From: Sciurus carolinensis | Taxonomy: Eukaryota; Chordata; Mammalia; Rodentia; Sciuridae | Direction: 5' to 3' | Assembly (NCBI RefSeq): GCF_902686445.1 | Contig: NC_062217.1 | Span: 85,183,758 to 85,247,757 of the forward strand | DNA: 64,000 nt | Part shown: piece after piece, positions 1 to 11,445 of the stretch | Numbering within the stretch: the first letter of the stretch is position 1 | How the letters are laid out: each line of letters begins with the position of its first letter | Made by a program: the position numbers and the translations under genes | The notes under the pieces: generated by a model | Told to the model about the DNA's origin: nothing | Seen by the model: only the letters and a program-made list of their open reading frames with translations | Database searches by the model: none

Positions 1-686
1 ATAGAGGACAGAACTTCCATTTGTCTTTTAAGTTCCTGTTGCAGGCCACCAACAACCTGCACCCATATGACTACAACAGCCTCCCAACTGGCCTCTCTGC
101 CTCTAGACTTTCTTCCCTCCAATCCATTCTTCCCACCATGGCCAGAGTGACTATCATACAATGTAATTCTGCTTACATGATAGCTCTGTTACAATCAGTA
201 GCAGAGATGGAGTTAAATCACTGGCCCAACATGGAAAAGGAAGAAAGGGGTTTAGGATGTTAGTTTCCATTGCTTATAGCAAGAGAACACTGAATAGCTC
301 ATGTCTGTAGACACTAAAGATAGAAACACTCCAAAAAAATGAAAATGTTACCACCCCCCCACCAAACATATCTTCACTGAATGACTTTATGATAAGGAAA
401 TAGAAATATTTTATAGATTCCATTTAAGAGTCAAAACCTTTTTAGACACATGGTGTTAATTTTGGAATCAGAAAGTAATGTGATTTGGCTTATGATTCCA
501 AAAGTTAGTAATAACATCTGGATAACAGAAACCTGCAAATGTCTATTCAATAATTACTTACTAAATATGTCTTATTTGCATGACACTACAGGGGAAATAG
601 GATATGTAAGAACTACTCTACCTTTAAGAACCTTACTAGGTAGGATGCAAGGTGATTAGAATCAAAACTAAATGTGTTGTGTTTCC

Positions 687-1075
687 CCAAAATGTATGTG
701 GAAGTTCAAACCCGCAATAATTCAGAATGTGACCTTATTTGGAAATAGGAACATTATCAATGTAACTAGTTAAGATGAGGTCCTATTGGGATAGGGTAGG
801 CCTTTAATCCAGTATTAACAGAGATGTGGAGATAGACATAGGGAAGAGGATGCCAGGTAATACTAGAGTGAGACAGCTGCAAGCCAAGGAATACCCAGGA
901 CTGATGGCCACCACCAAAATCTAGGAAGGTGCAAGGACAAATTCTCCCTACAGGTTTCAGAGGAAGTACAGTCTTGCTAACACTTTTCTTTAGGACTTCT
1001 AAAGCTCCAAGAACTGCAAGACAATAAATCTCTGGCATTTTAAGACCTCAGTTTTATGGTACTAGGGAACAGTAG
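687..1075 (+). mobile_element. Decayed LTR, MaLR/ERVL-like
   Basis: The order of motifs resembles an old mammalian solo LTR: an opening like TTTCCCCAAAATGTATGTGG, a central GATGAGGTCCTATTGGGAT, then a terminal block with AACTGCAAGACAATAAATCTC and a CCCTAGAAAACTAATAT end. Family assignment is by recall of consensus motifs and is uncertain. No internal retroviral genes are present. Confidence 0.45.
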
Positions 1076-1887
1076 CCCTAGAAAACTAATATTATAGTTT
1101 TTTAGTTAGTGTTATAAACAAAATGACATAACAAATAGAAATTATTTCCAGTGGACCAGAGCTTCTGGATGACAGGGTATTCATGTTAAACTTTAATATT
1201 ATGATTCTGTTATGTAGAGATGGTAGGAGAAGAAAGGGCTTTATATTTTTCCATGTCAATCTAAATCGCATCTTAAAGCTTAGTCATTCTAAGCAGTCTC
1301 TCTGGAAAACAAGCAGAATGTAATCCACTTTAATGCCCTGAACTTTGCCACTAACAGAACTTTTAAGGTATAAGACTGGGGAGACCCTACTTTACTATTT
1401 CAAGCAGCATTGTGCAGAGGTTAAATAATTATTACTTGCTTTTACTATTACTACATCACACTACAAAAGTGGGCAACTCTTCTTCCTGGGAACTTTGGTA
1501 AGCAGTAGCTAATTAAAATCTCTAACTCAAACATGGTAGTAGCAGGTATTAAGAAGGCTGACTGGAATTAAACTTCTCATGCTTTGACCTTGCATTATGA
1601 TGTCTTCACAATGATGCTTCTAGGTTCAACTATGATTACAGTCATGGCTCAGCAATCTTCAGTTGTAAACAAATTCTTGAAATTTCAGTAGTCTTTTGGA
1701 GGAAGCAAGGAAAGGGCCATTTATCTGCACCTTTTTTCACAACTCGACCTTGAGTGTGAGTTTCAAATCAAACTGATGGATTCTGTCACGCTTCCATCCT
1801 AAATCACTGGCTCCTACAAGTTTCATCTTCCAAAAGAGAAGTTCTGCTTGAATAACGGACCGAATTATTTCAAAAGTACAGGTCCTT

Positions 1888-1952
1888 TTTATTTTATTTA
1901 ATTTTATTTCAGCTCTAGCCAAGAACTCTACCGTGGAGCTGTACCCCCAGCC
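1888..1952 (-). mobile_element. Partial antisense ID SINE
   Basis: The stretch ending AGCTGTACCCCCAGCCC matches the reverse complement of the 5' part of squirrel ID elements (GGGGCTGGGG...TAGCTC). The A-tail side is missing or degraded. Confidence 0.5.
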
Positions 1953-1964
1953 CAGCACAGCACA

Positions 1965-2145
1965 GGGGTTCTTTACCAGAGATACACATCAGAATAACCG
2001 GAGGAATCCTATAGTGATACACATTCCTCACCTGCATGCTGTGGTGGAGCACGGCCTTATCATATTTGAAAAAGCACCCAACTAATCGGGGTCCTACAGA
2101 TCTTTGGGGGGGTAAGTTTAATACACAGATGGTCAAAGCCCACAA
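1965..2145. mobile_element. MER5-like hAT DNA-transposon fragment
   Basis: GGTTCTTTACCAGAGATACACATCAG..., followed by a loose ACTAATCGGGGTCCTACAG, resembles the MER5A pattern (GGTTCTCAACC...ACATTAGAATCACC). The match is decayed, so the assignment is tentative. Confidence 0.3.
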
Positions 2146-2299
2146 ATCAGCTAAGGATTAATTTCCAGCAGCCTCTCTCTCCTCTTGAACCTGGATCTAC
2201 AAAAGCTATTCCCTGTTCCTCACTCATCAGGGGGCTGTTTTTGCTAGGGTTTGACATGCCCCCCACTCCGCAGCCACTCTCTAGCCACCTGGCCTCCTT

Positions 2300-2677
2300 C
2301 TTTCCCTCCACTGCCCAGTCCGCCCAAACCCGCCACGCCCCGTGGGCGGTCCCAAGCGGATGCCCCGCCCCGTCCCTCCGGCCGCGGAAGCCCCGCCCCA
2401 GAAGCGCGGAGACTCTCCGCGGCCGGCTGCGGGCGGGGGCGGGGGTGGGGGAGAGCACGGGGGGAGGGGCGGCGGGATGTGGAGTGGGGGCGGGACCAGC
2501 CCGAGGGCTGAGAGGGGCGGAGTCACGGAGGAGCTTCGGAGTTTATCTTTGATTACCCTTGCCGGGGAGGCGGGAGAGCTTGGCTCGGAGCCGGACAGAG
2601 GACCCCCATCGTCGCCGTCGGAGATCTGGCCTCACCTAAGACAGCGGGGCACCGGGCTTGACCGTCGCCCGCGGAAC
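2300..2677 (+). promoter_or_regulatory. ZDHHC20: CpG-island, GC-box promoter and 5' leader of ZDHHC20
   Basis: GC and CpG content rise sharply from about 2300. Sp1/KLF-type GC boxes are visible at 2363-2371 and 2391-2399 (CCCCGCCCC), 2431-2450 (GGGCGGGGGCGGGGGTGGGG), 2486-2495 and 2511-2520. No convincing TATA box lies at a useful distance from the start codon. This is the usual layout of a broad, housekeeping-type promoter with dispersed initiation. CpG density continues through exon 1 into the first 250 bases of intron 1. The exact transcription start cannot be read from sequence. It matters here, because a start upstream of 2477 would include an in-frame upstream ATG. Confidence 0.75.
2477..2677 (+). 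CDS. ZDHHC20: Potential 67-codon N-terminal extension of ZDHHC20
   Basis: An ATG at 2477 is in frame with the canonical ATG at 2678, with exactly 67 sense codons and no stop between them. The frame is open back to a TAG at 2282-2284, and a further in-frame ATG lies at 2360. The extension reads MWSGGGTSPRAERGGVTEEL at its start, is rich in Arg, Gly, Ser and Pro, and has no hydrophobic segment, so it would extend the cytosolic N-terminus before TM1. Start context: G at -3 but T at +4, so moderate. I recall that a human ZDHHC20 form with a 67-residue extension, made from upstream transcription starts, has been described. The identical length here supports homology. Whether this animal uses it is inference. 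Confidence 0.6.
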
Positions 2678-2795
2678 ATGGCGCCCTGGACGCTCTGGCG
2701 CTGCTGCCAGCGCGTGGTGGGCTGGGTGCCGGTGCTCTTCATCGCCTTCGTGATCGTTTGGTCCTACTACGCGTACGTGGTGGAGCTGTGCGCTT
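2678..2795 (+). CDS. ZDHHC20: ZDHHC20 exon 1 (coding part), residues 1-40
   Basis: Encodes the N-terminus MAPWTLWRCCQRVVGWVPVL and most of TM1 (about residues 14-37, ending ...YYAYVVELCA) of the DHHC20 palmitoyltransferase, a four-TM enzyme of Golgi and plasma membrane that S-acylates cysteines of substrate proteins. The N-terminus matches human ZDHHC20 as I recall it, almost residue for residue. The start is chosen for its strong context (A at -3, G at +4) and family agreement. The exon ends after the first base of codon 40 at a good donor (TT|GTGAGT). Phase 1 joins exon 2, where T+TT gives Phe40. It sits inside the CpG island. Confidence 0.95.
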
Positions 2796-3462
2796 GTGAG
2801 TACCCGAGGGCGCGGGCGGAAGGCAGGCATGCGGGGGCGCGGGGCGTCGGCCGGGACCGGCTGCAGGCCCGAGGCCGCGCGCCCGCTGCTTTGTTGGAGC
2901 CGCGGCGCCTGGCGCTCCGGGAGCCGGGATGCCCAAGGCCGCGGTGCGGCCCAGCGAGCCCGCGGCTTCCTGGTTCTAGCGTTCGCTCGGAAGCTGCCCA
3001 TCCTTCTGTCTTCTGTGACGGAATGTTCAGAAAGGCGTATCCTCCGAACGGAACTCGTCGACCTTCGTAGGTCTAGGGTGTGTGTGTGTATGTAGCCCTT
3101 ATTTTTGCTTTTGCTAATATTTTTTAAACCAAAGAAATCTGTGCCTTCCAGGTTGTTTTTATCCAAACAGCGCGAGACGCTTGTTACCTGAAAAGCCGGC
3201 TGCCGCGGTTGGGGGGAGGGAGGTGTGTCTTTTGGTGGCCTCTGGCTGAAGGCGGATCAGACATGGAGGGTGAGTGAGCCCCAGCTTCAGATTTTAGGTT
3301 GTACTTGGCTCATTTTAAAAAGTTCATTTCTCTTAAGTCTGAATCCTGCAACCTATAAAATGTTTGAAGATCGAATGGGTAGGACTGTACATAGCATGGT
3401 TTTTTTTTTTTTTTTTTCACTGTATTTTGACGATTTATTTTACTTTTTCTTTTCTCTCTCTC

Positions 3463-3563
3463 TTTTTTTTTTTTTTCCCCTTTTGGCGGTGCTGGGGATT
3501 GAACCCAGGACGTCCTTGCACATGCTAGGCCAGTGCTGTGCCGTTGAGCTACATCCCCAGCCC
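3463..3563 (-). mobile_element. ID SINE, antisense
   Basis: A poly-T stretch, then GGTGCTGGGGATTGAACCC and a terminal GAGCTACATCCCCAGCCC, is the reverse complement of a tRNA-derived ID element. The B box (reverse complement of GGTTCAATCCC) is recognisable. Confidence 0.85.
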
Positions 3564-4246
3564 GGTGTGTTTTTCTCATCACCTTCAATTTTGAAGTCTT
3601 GTTTATTTTTACTACCTTCCATTTCTCTAATCTCTAGCACCCAGCTCTCACCTGACTCCCTGGAAAAAAGAATTGCAGTATACCTCAAGGAATTTAACAT
3701 ACTGGTTTGAATTGGTTGCCTTTAAGAATAAAGGAAATCGGTTGTCATTAATCAAAATATTGGAGCTATTTCTGTCTGTGATATTGAATAGTTGCTCCGA
3801 GATTGCTCTATCTTAATTTGTTCTTGGGCTTTGACTATGTGACTGTTTTACACTTATACTGACCTCCCTCGGGTTGGTTCTGCATATGTCTGTTGCTTAT
3901 ATCTTTTTTATGAAAATCTAGGACCAAATGGATATAAGCGGTGCTTGTAAAAGCATTTCCCTGGTAACTCACAGTGATCTAGCCTTTGTCCCCAAACTGA
4001 GTCCACAGTTATCTGAAGGATAACTATTAATATTCTTTGAAAAAAGCACATGAAATAGATTCTGATTGTATGAATGAAGCTGTATCACTCACGCTTTGAA
4101 TGTGAAAGCAAGATTTCGGTTATAGTTCTGCATTTGTACATGTCTTGGCCAGGTACTTTGTAACAAGCCTGAATTCTGTACATAAAAGATAATGATTAGC
4201 TCAGAAAGTTTAAGGGTAGGTTTTTAAATGAAAATATTTACCCTTG

Positions 4247-4340
4247 GGTTAGGTAGGTTATGTAGCTTAGTGGTAGAGCTTGCCCAGTGAGCACACAGCC
4301 CTGGGTTTGATCCCTAGTACTGACAAGGAAAAAAAGAAAA
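4247..4340 (+). mobile_element. ID SINE, sense, diverged
   Basis: TAGCTTAGTGGTAGAGCTTG (A-box region), then CCTGGGTTTGATCCCTAGTA (B-box region), followed by an A-rich tail. It is older than the pure-tailed copies. Confidence 0.75.
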
Positions 4341-4619
4341 TCGACTGTGAAGAAAATTGCTTCTTAGAACATTTAATTTTGAAGAAAACTATCCCAGCAG
4401 GTGGACCCAGAATAAATTATTGTGCAATATATTTCCAAATAATAATAGAGCTGCTATGTTGAAAATAATCAGTCTCATTCTTTTGGGTATCAAAATGTTT
4501 GCTGAAAAATAAGTTTGACTCCATTAAAATTGAGTAGAGTTAGGTATTTCTTGAGGCTTTTTATTTAATTTCCTTATTTTCTGGTATTCTTCATCAAACT
4601 AAAAGGACAGAATTTATAA

Positions 4620-4735
4620 TTATATCTTCACTTACTGTACATAATAACCCCATAAGGTTAATAAAGCCAGTAAATAGCATAATCAGAATTGGAATTCACA
4701 CAGTGTGGCTCTAGGGCCCATGCTTTAAAAATCAT
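4620..4735 (-). repeat. MIR fragment, antisense
   Basis: TAATAACCCCATAAGGTTAA, then GCCAGTAAATAGCA and TGGAATTCACACAGTGTGGC follow the reverse-complement MIR core order. It is an ancient mammalian SINE. Confidence 0.6.
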
Positions 4736-5579
4736 TGTGTAATGAATGATGAATCTACTTTTTTACCCAATTCTGGACTCTTGCAGATTTCAGTCTTGTT
4801 TAAATAAGGTAGTTTTTTCCTAAAAGGCACTAGCAGAAGGTTCCTAAATACTTCGGACAGTAGAAATTGCTGACCCACAATATGCTCTCAGTCACTTGTT
4901 TACAACCAAGAGAACTTCATTTTAGCACAGGCTCTATGACTTCCTCATTTTGCTAATATACACATATACACATGGGCTCGCACAGTATCAGCCTTATTAG
5001 GAGTAATCTCAAGGACAAAATTGATACACTTAATATGGCCATCTTAGTGGGTGATAAGTGGAAAAGATTAAATAATACTATTGGTCCTTGGTTTTAAATT
5101 AGATTAAAATACCTCTTTGGCTTTTTTCCCCAAAGCTTCTGTTTGAAAAGATTAGTTTAGTTATGGGTGGATTGAACAACTTTACCTCTCTGGTCAACAT
5201 GGTTATATTTAAGGAAAGTGCTAATTCAAGATTTCTAGAGTTTTTATCAGAATACTTGCTCAGGTCATTTTGAACTGTTAGTAGTAGGTATATATCTCTT
5301 TTTTAGCATATAGAAGATCTTAGAAATTGAGTTTATTTAGAGTTGATCTAATTCATTATCTTCTCGGAAATTTATTGCTCAAAAGAACCATGTGGTTTGT
5401 TCAAGGGTAGACATTTTTAATCTTTTTATCAGATAGAAATAAGAAGAGTGAGACTGTAACCCTTGAGTCTGTATCCTTGTGTCTTCATAACATCTTCAGA
5501 TTTAGAGTGAGACACGTAACGAGTGCCATTACTGAGTACACTCTGTTGACATAGTGATTCTGAAGTGTTACATTGATCT

Positions 5580-6700
5580 CAGGAGAACCAGCTTTCCTTT
5601 TTTGTGTGACTTAAAGCCTTTAAAATGTATTCCAAGTTTCTGCATATGTTTGAGAAAAATATATTCTGTAATCAGCAGTGTATTTTGCTGTTTGTTGCTG
5701 GGAATTCATTTATGTCATAATGCTTCATAAATGTCATTGCAGACAAATTGGTAATGTTATTTAAGTCTTTTCTATTACCTTTTAAAATTATTGAGAGAGG
5801 TATGATTATCATGTATTTATTTCTCCTTGTACTTTATCGTTTTTTCATTGTGTATTTTTCAGCTCTGTAATAAGGTATATAAAATGTTTAGAATTGTTAA
5901 GTCCTCTTGATGATTTGGCCCCTTTGTAATTATGAAATGACTTTCTTATCCCTGACAGTACTATTTGCCCTGAAATCTACTTTGGCAGATATTAACGTGC
6001 CTACTAACCTTTGTTTTGATTATAGTTAGCATAATATATCTTTCTCTGTCCTTTTACTTTATCCGGTTTATGTCTTTATATTTAAAGCGTGTTTCTTGTA
6101 AGCTTCATCTATTTGGGCCTTGCCTTTTTTTTTTTTTTTCCTTAATGTAATCTGAAAATCTTTGCCTTTCAATTGAGGTGTTTGACTATTTACATTTAAT
6201 GTGATTATTAATATGTTTTAACTTATTTTTTTTATTTCTGTTTAGATGTTGATAGCCCTTTATTTTATTCATCTATTTATATGTGGTGCTGAGAATTGAA
6301 TCCAGTGCCTCACACATGCCAGGCAAGCACTGTACCACTGAGCCACACTCCAGCCCAATATGTTTAAATTTAAGCCTGTCCTTTGTGTTTAATATGTCCA
6401 ACTTGTTCTTTGTTCCCTTTTCCTTTTTTCTATCTTCTTTTGAATTAATCAAATGTATGTTTTCAAAATTTTTATTATTTTACTTCCTTCATTAGTTTAT
6501 TACCTGTAGTTCTTTTTGTTATTTAAGTGGTTGCTTCGTAGTTTATAACCTATCTTTAGCTTACCATAGTCTATTTTCAAGTGATACACCTTTTCACATT
6601 CAGTATCTTATAAAAATATTTGTTTCTTCCTTCCCAGTCATGCATTTTGTGTTATAAACATATATTATGTGGCTTATTTTGTTTGAAAAATCTTTTGAAA
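5580..6700 (-). mobile_element. Old L1 (L1M-type) ORF2 region, antisense
   Basis: On the + strand the segments TCTACTTTGGCAGATATTAA, TATGTCTTTATATTTAAAGC and GTTTCTTGTAAGC...TTGAGGTGTTTGACTATTTA follow the characteristic order of antisense old L1 elements. The copy is heavily mutated, with no usable reading frame, and is interrupted by an antisense ID element at 6260-6356. Boundaries are approximate. Confidence 0.6.
6260..6356 (-). mobile_element. ID SINE, antisense
   Basis: ATGTGGTGCTGAGAATTGAA, then TACCACTGAGCCACACTCCA and GCCC. It has the long-tailed form in which an ATTTATATGTGGTGCT tail precedes the tRNA-like body. It lies inside the old L1. Confidence 0.85.
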
Positions 6701-6894
6701 AGATTTAAATAATAAAAACAAATACATGTACTCACCTAGTTACCATTTCTAGTGCCCTTCGTTCCTTTTTATAGATCATATTTCTGTCTGGTGTTATCAC
6801 TTTATGCCTAAAAGTGGATCAGTTGGAGATGAACCATTTCAGCTTTTGTATATTTGTAAAATTTTAATTTAGACTTTTTTTGTTTTGTCTGTTT

Positions 6895-6982
6895 TGGTTT
6901 TATTGTTGGAGTACTGAGGATTGGATCCCAGGGCCTTGCACATGCTAGGCAAACATTCTACCACTGAACTATATCCCTGGCC
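6895..6982 (-). mobile_element. ID SINE, antisense
   Basis: GGAGTACTGAGGATTGGATC, then GGGCCTTGCACATGCTAGGC and ACTGAACTATATCCCTGGCC: a diverged reverse-complement ID body. Confidence 0.8.
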
Positions 6983-7302
6983 TCTTGGTATTTTGTTTTT
7001 GGTAGTTACTTTAACAAGGTATAGTTTAAATTCCATTAAATTCAATCATCTAAAATGTACAATCTGATGACTTTTAGTAAATTTACCAAGTTGTCTGTAA
7101 CCACAACAGTCCTTTTTTTGAACATTTCTGTCACCTCATAAAGGTCCCCCATGCCCATTTACAGTTACTCCGTCTTTCTTTCCCCAGCCTAAGGCAACCA
7201 ATATCCATGTTCCGTTTGCATATGCCTTTTCTGGACATCTCATATAAATGGAATAATATAATAAGTGGTCTTTTGTGTCTACTGTCTTTTACCTGGCATA
7301 AT

Positions 7303-7430
7303 TAAAAAAATTTTTTTAGTCGTAGACAGATACAGTACCTTTATTTTTTAAAAATGTGTTGCTTAGGATAGAACCCAGTGCCTCCCCTGTGTGAGGCAAG
7401 CGCTCTACCCCTGAGCTACAACCCCAGCCC
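7303..7430 (-). mobile_element. ID SINE with long tail, antisense
   Basis: Tail block AGTCGTAGACAGATACAGTA, then TAGGATAGAACCCAGTGCCT and CTGAGCTACAACCCCAGCCC. First of two adjacent insertions in the same L1. Confidence 0.85.
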
Positions 7431-7440
7431 CAGCATCATG

Positions 7441-7539
7441 TTTTTTTTGTTGTTGTTTTTTTGCGGTGCTGGGGATTGAACCCAGGGTCTTGTACTTACA
7501 AGGCAGGCACTCTACCAACTGAGCTATATCCCCAGCCCC
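7441..7539 (-). mobile_element. ID SINE, antisense
   Basis: A poly-T/GTTG tail, GCGGTGCTGGGGATTGAACC and GAGCTATATCCCCAGCCC. Flanked by a direct repeat CAGCATCATGTTTTT, a clear target-site duplication. Confidence 0.9.
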
Positions 7540-8486
7540 CAGCATCATGTTTTTGAGGTTCATCTGTATTATAGTGTGTCTCAGTGTTTTCCCCTTTATT
7601 CTTCACTTTACATTCTTATTTGTATTTTTTAAAGATACATTCATAGTTTTATTTAGGAATATATTTCTAGTATACTTACACATCATTTGTGGATTGAATT
7701 AGAATATAAATTAAAAGTGTGTGCTTTCTTACCATATTTAAGTACTTGAATAATCTTACAAGATTTGTAGTATGGTTACATCCTGTCATCTTTGTATCTA
7801 TAGAGAGCCCAGTGCTTGTAGACTTTCAACTAATGTATGTTAAATTGAATAGACTCATACTCTTGTAAAAACTCTCTTGAATCATGTTGGAATTTTAAAA
7901 TGCAGGAACATCCAGAATAATAATACTAATTATAGTCACAAAACATATATTTTACAGACTTTGGTGTTAAAGGCTACTTATGATTGATTGGTTCTACATT
8001 CTTTCTTTTGGATTGTGAAACAATGATTCTTTGAAATTATGCTCATATTCTTTTAAAAATCTGGTTCCCCAGATCCTATCCACAATGGTTGGCATAATTA
8101 TAGAAAAAATTTTAAAATGTGAATGAGTATTTTTTACCTAGTAATTTTCTATTTCCTATTTGTTTTCAGATTGTAAAATGTAGTAATTTTCTGTTTTCTA
8201 GATAACTTGACTTTGAAAGCTGTAGTGCTTTGCAAATCTCTTAGTTTGCATTCTACAATTGCCCTAGCCTTTTGTTTTTTTTTTTTTTTTTTTTGAATAG
8301 CAAGTTTTTTCCTTACAGCTACTAGTGAGTTGATCTGTCTTGGTATTGTTTTCTTTTGTTACCAGATAGCAATCTGGTTTAAGAGTGTTCTATAAATATA
8401 TATTTAAAAACACATACACAAAAACCAAATCCAAATATATTTTCTTCCACATGAACTGAATCTTCTTTGGGATTTCCATTGCTTCC

Positions 8487-8580
8487 TTTTATTTATTTAT
8501 TTTTTGGTGGTGCTGGGGACTTAAACCCGGTCTTCACACATGCTAGGTACATGCTCTACCCCTGAACTACACCCTAGCCC
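8487..8580 (-). mobile_element. ID SINE, antisense
   Basis: TTTATTTATTTTTTGGTGGT, then GCTGGGGACTTAAACCCGG and CCTGAACTACACCCTAGCCC. Confidence 0.85.
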
Positions 8581-9054
8581 CTCTATTGCTTTCTTGAAAG
8601 ACAAGAAATGTAAAAGGTAAAGATATTGGACAACTTAGAAATCAACTCAGACTATTTGGAAGAAGAACATGCCTTAGTCCTGCAAATAAGCTTTGCTTCT
8701 ACCTTGACCACTTCTACTATATGAATTAGAAATAGTAGTATGCTAATTGGAGTCTAATAGGCATCTCAGATTTAACATGTCCCAAACAAAATTCTTGATT
8801 CCCCCACCCCCACCCTGCCCCTCCTTCCTTAGTAAATGACAGGTGAATCCTTCAGGTTCCTTGACTGAAGAAATCGTTCCATATCCAATTAATCATCCAT
8901 CAAGTATTGTAAATGTACTAAAATCCAGCCACTTCTCACTACATCACTACAATTATACTTCTTCAAGCCCATGATCTCTGTGTAATAGAATGAAAATCAT
9001 ATAATCAATAATCAATCAATAATTTGCACCTCCTCATATCAATAAATAGTCTTT

Positions 9055-9450
9055 TTGCCCAGTCTTTGAATCTGGCCAGGTCGTATACTTGATTTGACCA
9101 GTAGAATGAGGTGGAAGTGATATTGTGTGAGTTCTGAATCTTAAGCCTCTAGGCATAATACATATTTTGCTTTAGCTCTTTTGGAACATTCTTTGTTATG
9201 TAAGGAAATCCAGGCTAGACTGTTGAGTGAGAGATCAAATGGATTGAGAGGTCAGCCAAGAGCCAAAGCTTCTGATATGTGAGTAAGACCATTGGGGCTC
9301 TAGCCCCAGGTGAGGTGGTAGATGACTGCAGGTGGTGGAAAGAGCCCAGCTGATTAGGACCCAAACTGCTAACCCTCACAATTGTAGGAAATAATAAATG
9401 GTACTGTTTAAAAGCACTATAGTTTGGGGTGGTTTGTTATTTTACATTCT
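9055..9450 (+). mobile_element. MLT1-type MaLR solo LTR, sense
   Basis: TTTGAATCTGGCCAGGTCGT, AATGAGGTGGAAGTGATATT, TGTAAGGAAATCCAGGCTAG, then GTTTGGGGTGGTTTGTTA near the 3' end follow the MLT1 LTR motif order. It is an old non-coding endogenous-retrovirus relic with no internal genes. Confidence 0.75.
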
Positions 9451-11030
9451 CACCTATATCATTGTACTGTGGTTGTAACATCTCCTCACTTTATCCCAGT
9501 CTGTTCTCTAGGAAATAGCCAGAATGTTCCCTTTTAAATTAGCAACCATCTTAACACTCCTCTTCTCACAACTTGGCTGGCTTTTTCTTTTATCTAAAAA
9601 CCTTACTGTGGTCTTGAAGGCAATAATACTCTTTCCCTCATTTCTTCTCTTACGTAATTTCATTTCTACTCTTCCTTTTTATCTAAAAGAAATCTATTCC
9701 CTGAAAACTATTGTTGCCTTTATTTTTGCTGTGTTATTTCAACATTTAGGTGTAGGTGCCTCTCTTCTGGTATGTGTGCTACATATTAGCAGTACTTAAA
9801 TCTGTGTTGCTTAGATGCTTATAGGAATAGTGTCAGATACACGTTTCTTAAAATCCCACATGATGTTCACTAGGAGGGCTCCTTTGCTTAAACAACATAT
9901 GTCCCACACACATATTCCTGACACTTACAGAAGCCTGCTGCACTCTATCACTGTCACACTAGCCTCCTTGCTATGTCTTAATCAATTTCAGATGATCTTA
10001 GTCAATTTTCTTACCTCATCAAATTTGTTTTCCTGCTGTAAAGTGTGATAATTGTACCTAGCTTACAGAATAATATAAGGTTTTGGCAAAGTAGGAGGGA
10101 GAGAAGATTTAATAGCCATTAGGACACTTATTCTGGCCTTCCCTTTTTAGCAAGAGTTGGTATTTTTGTTCTTAAAGTTGTGTTTTCTTTCCAAAAGTCT
10201 TTAGAGTGAAGGAGCATGTTCACACCAAGTTTTCATTTTCTTTTCCTAATTGACTCTATTTGAAGATCATATTGCCAAAACATGCTGATTTTGCTATAAG
10301 CTGCTGTTAGTTTCAGAAGTATGTGTGTGAGAGGGTATGTTGTCTAAGGGAGAGAGCCTTCCTTGTCACCATCATTTGCAGTTTTAAGAAGATTAATACA
10401 TAATACTATTCCTATACGCATATAAGGAACACAGATTGAGGTATTGCTCAAATTTGTAACATATTCTTGAACAAATGGGTACTTGGACTTAAATTCTCAA
10501 AGAATACATTAAAAATAATGGTGACTAGTTTTAGAATAGATTTCTTTAAGGTAGCGATCCATAAGTCTTGAAAATGTTTTTTAAAATTGTTTTAAAACAT
10601 TTCTATTTTCTTAACATTCTTTTGTTCTTCCTAGTGCTTCATTTTACTGATATGAATTTTGAACCATGCATTGAAATCATAGGAAGAGTTAATTTTCATT
10701 AACATACTAATTGTTGAATAGCATGTAAAAACAAACACAAACATTAAAGCCTTCTGAAAAACTTCTTAACCTAACTGCATGGAAAAGATGTCATTAGTAC
10801 ATGAAGGAAATAATAGCAAATACACTAAAACGTTAATAGTACATGTTTTTGGGTGTGAGACTACAGAGTTTTTTTTTTCTGTCTCATATGCTATAATTCC
10901 TTTTTTCTGTGTATAACTGATATACTTCTTGTAAACATTCATTAAAAAGGAAGATGTCATGGTGATGATAAATATGCATGTGTGTAAATATGCAATGACC
11001 TCTGATAGGAGGCTTTCATATACTGTGTTG

Positions 11031-11445
11031 TGGTTTGAATCTGGACTGTGTCTCAAAAGTTCATGTACTTGGTCTCCAATGTGGTAATGTCCAGAGATGG
11101 GGCTTTGGAAAATGATTGGAGTATGAGTGTTCTGACCTCATCACTGTATTAATCCATTAATAGCTGAACGAACTACTGGCAGGTGGTGGAAACTGGAGGC
11201 AGATATGGGGCATGGTTGGAAGAAGTCATTCCCAGGAACCAACCTTTGGGGACTACATGTTGTCCCTGGCTGCCATGAGCTGAGCAGTTTTCTTCTGCCA
11301 TGACATTCTGCTTTACCTCAGACCCACAACAGTGAACTGGCCAACCATAATCTGCATCCTCCAAAACCATGAGCCAAAATGAATCTTCTTTTTCAATTTG
11401 TTTATATCATTATTTTGGTAATGGCAATGAAAGACTAACACACAT
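11031..11445 (+). mobile_element. MaLR-type solo LTR, sense
   Basis: Opens GTGGTTTGAATCTGGACTGT with AAAAGTTCATGTACTTGGTC. Ends AAACCATGAGCCAAAATGAA... and ATGAAAGACTAACACA, typical of MST/MT-type LTR ends. The copy at 18025 belongs to the same family. Confidence 0.7.

Larger units (their letters stand above)
1..2280. other. Upstream flank of ZDHHC20
   Basis: No exon of a neighbouring gene could be recognised. The stretch is AT-rich and holds an LTR-like relic near 690-1075, a partial antisense ID element near 1888-1952 and a MER5-like fragment near 1965-2145. The rest shows no coding signature: its ORFs are short and lack recognisable protein similarity. I recall MICU2 as the human neighbour on this side, but nothing here confirms it. 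Confidence 0.6.
7000..7610 (-). mobile_element. Old L1 (L1M-type), antisense, split by two SINEs
   Basis: ATAGTTTAAATTCCATTAAA through GGACATCTCATATAAATGGA, and again TTTTTGAGGTTCATCTGTAT after 7540, match one antisense old-L1 segment. Two antisense ID elements (7303-7430 and 7441-7539) separate the halves. AGCATCATGTTTTT occurs on both sides of the second as a target-site duplication, proving insertion into the older element. Confidence 0.65.

Noticed and set aside
2796..3070. Reading on from exon 1 into intron 1 as part of the protein
   Set aside because: A strong GTGAGT donor at 2796 and perfect phase with exon 2 show that splicing occurs there. The read-through text has no family similarity.
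2241..3166. Long ORFs in other frames and on the - strand of the CpG island (up to 176 codons)
   Set aside because: High GC content lowers stop frequency. None matches a known protein, and they overlap the promoter and exon 1, whose true frame is fixed by ZDHHC20.
3225..3710. 161-codon + strand ORF
   Set aside because: It runs through poly-T and an antisense ID element. The Phe runs come from the T tracts.
9524..10048. Two consecutive ORFs of 91 and 77 codons with hydrophobic sequence
   Set aside because: Leu/Phe richness follows from T-rich intronic DNA. No start context, domain or conservation evidence.
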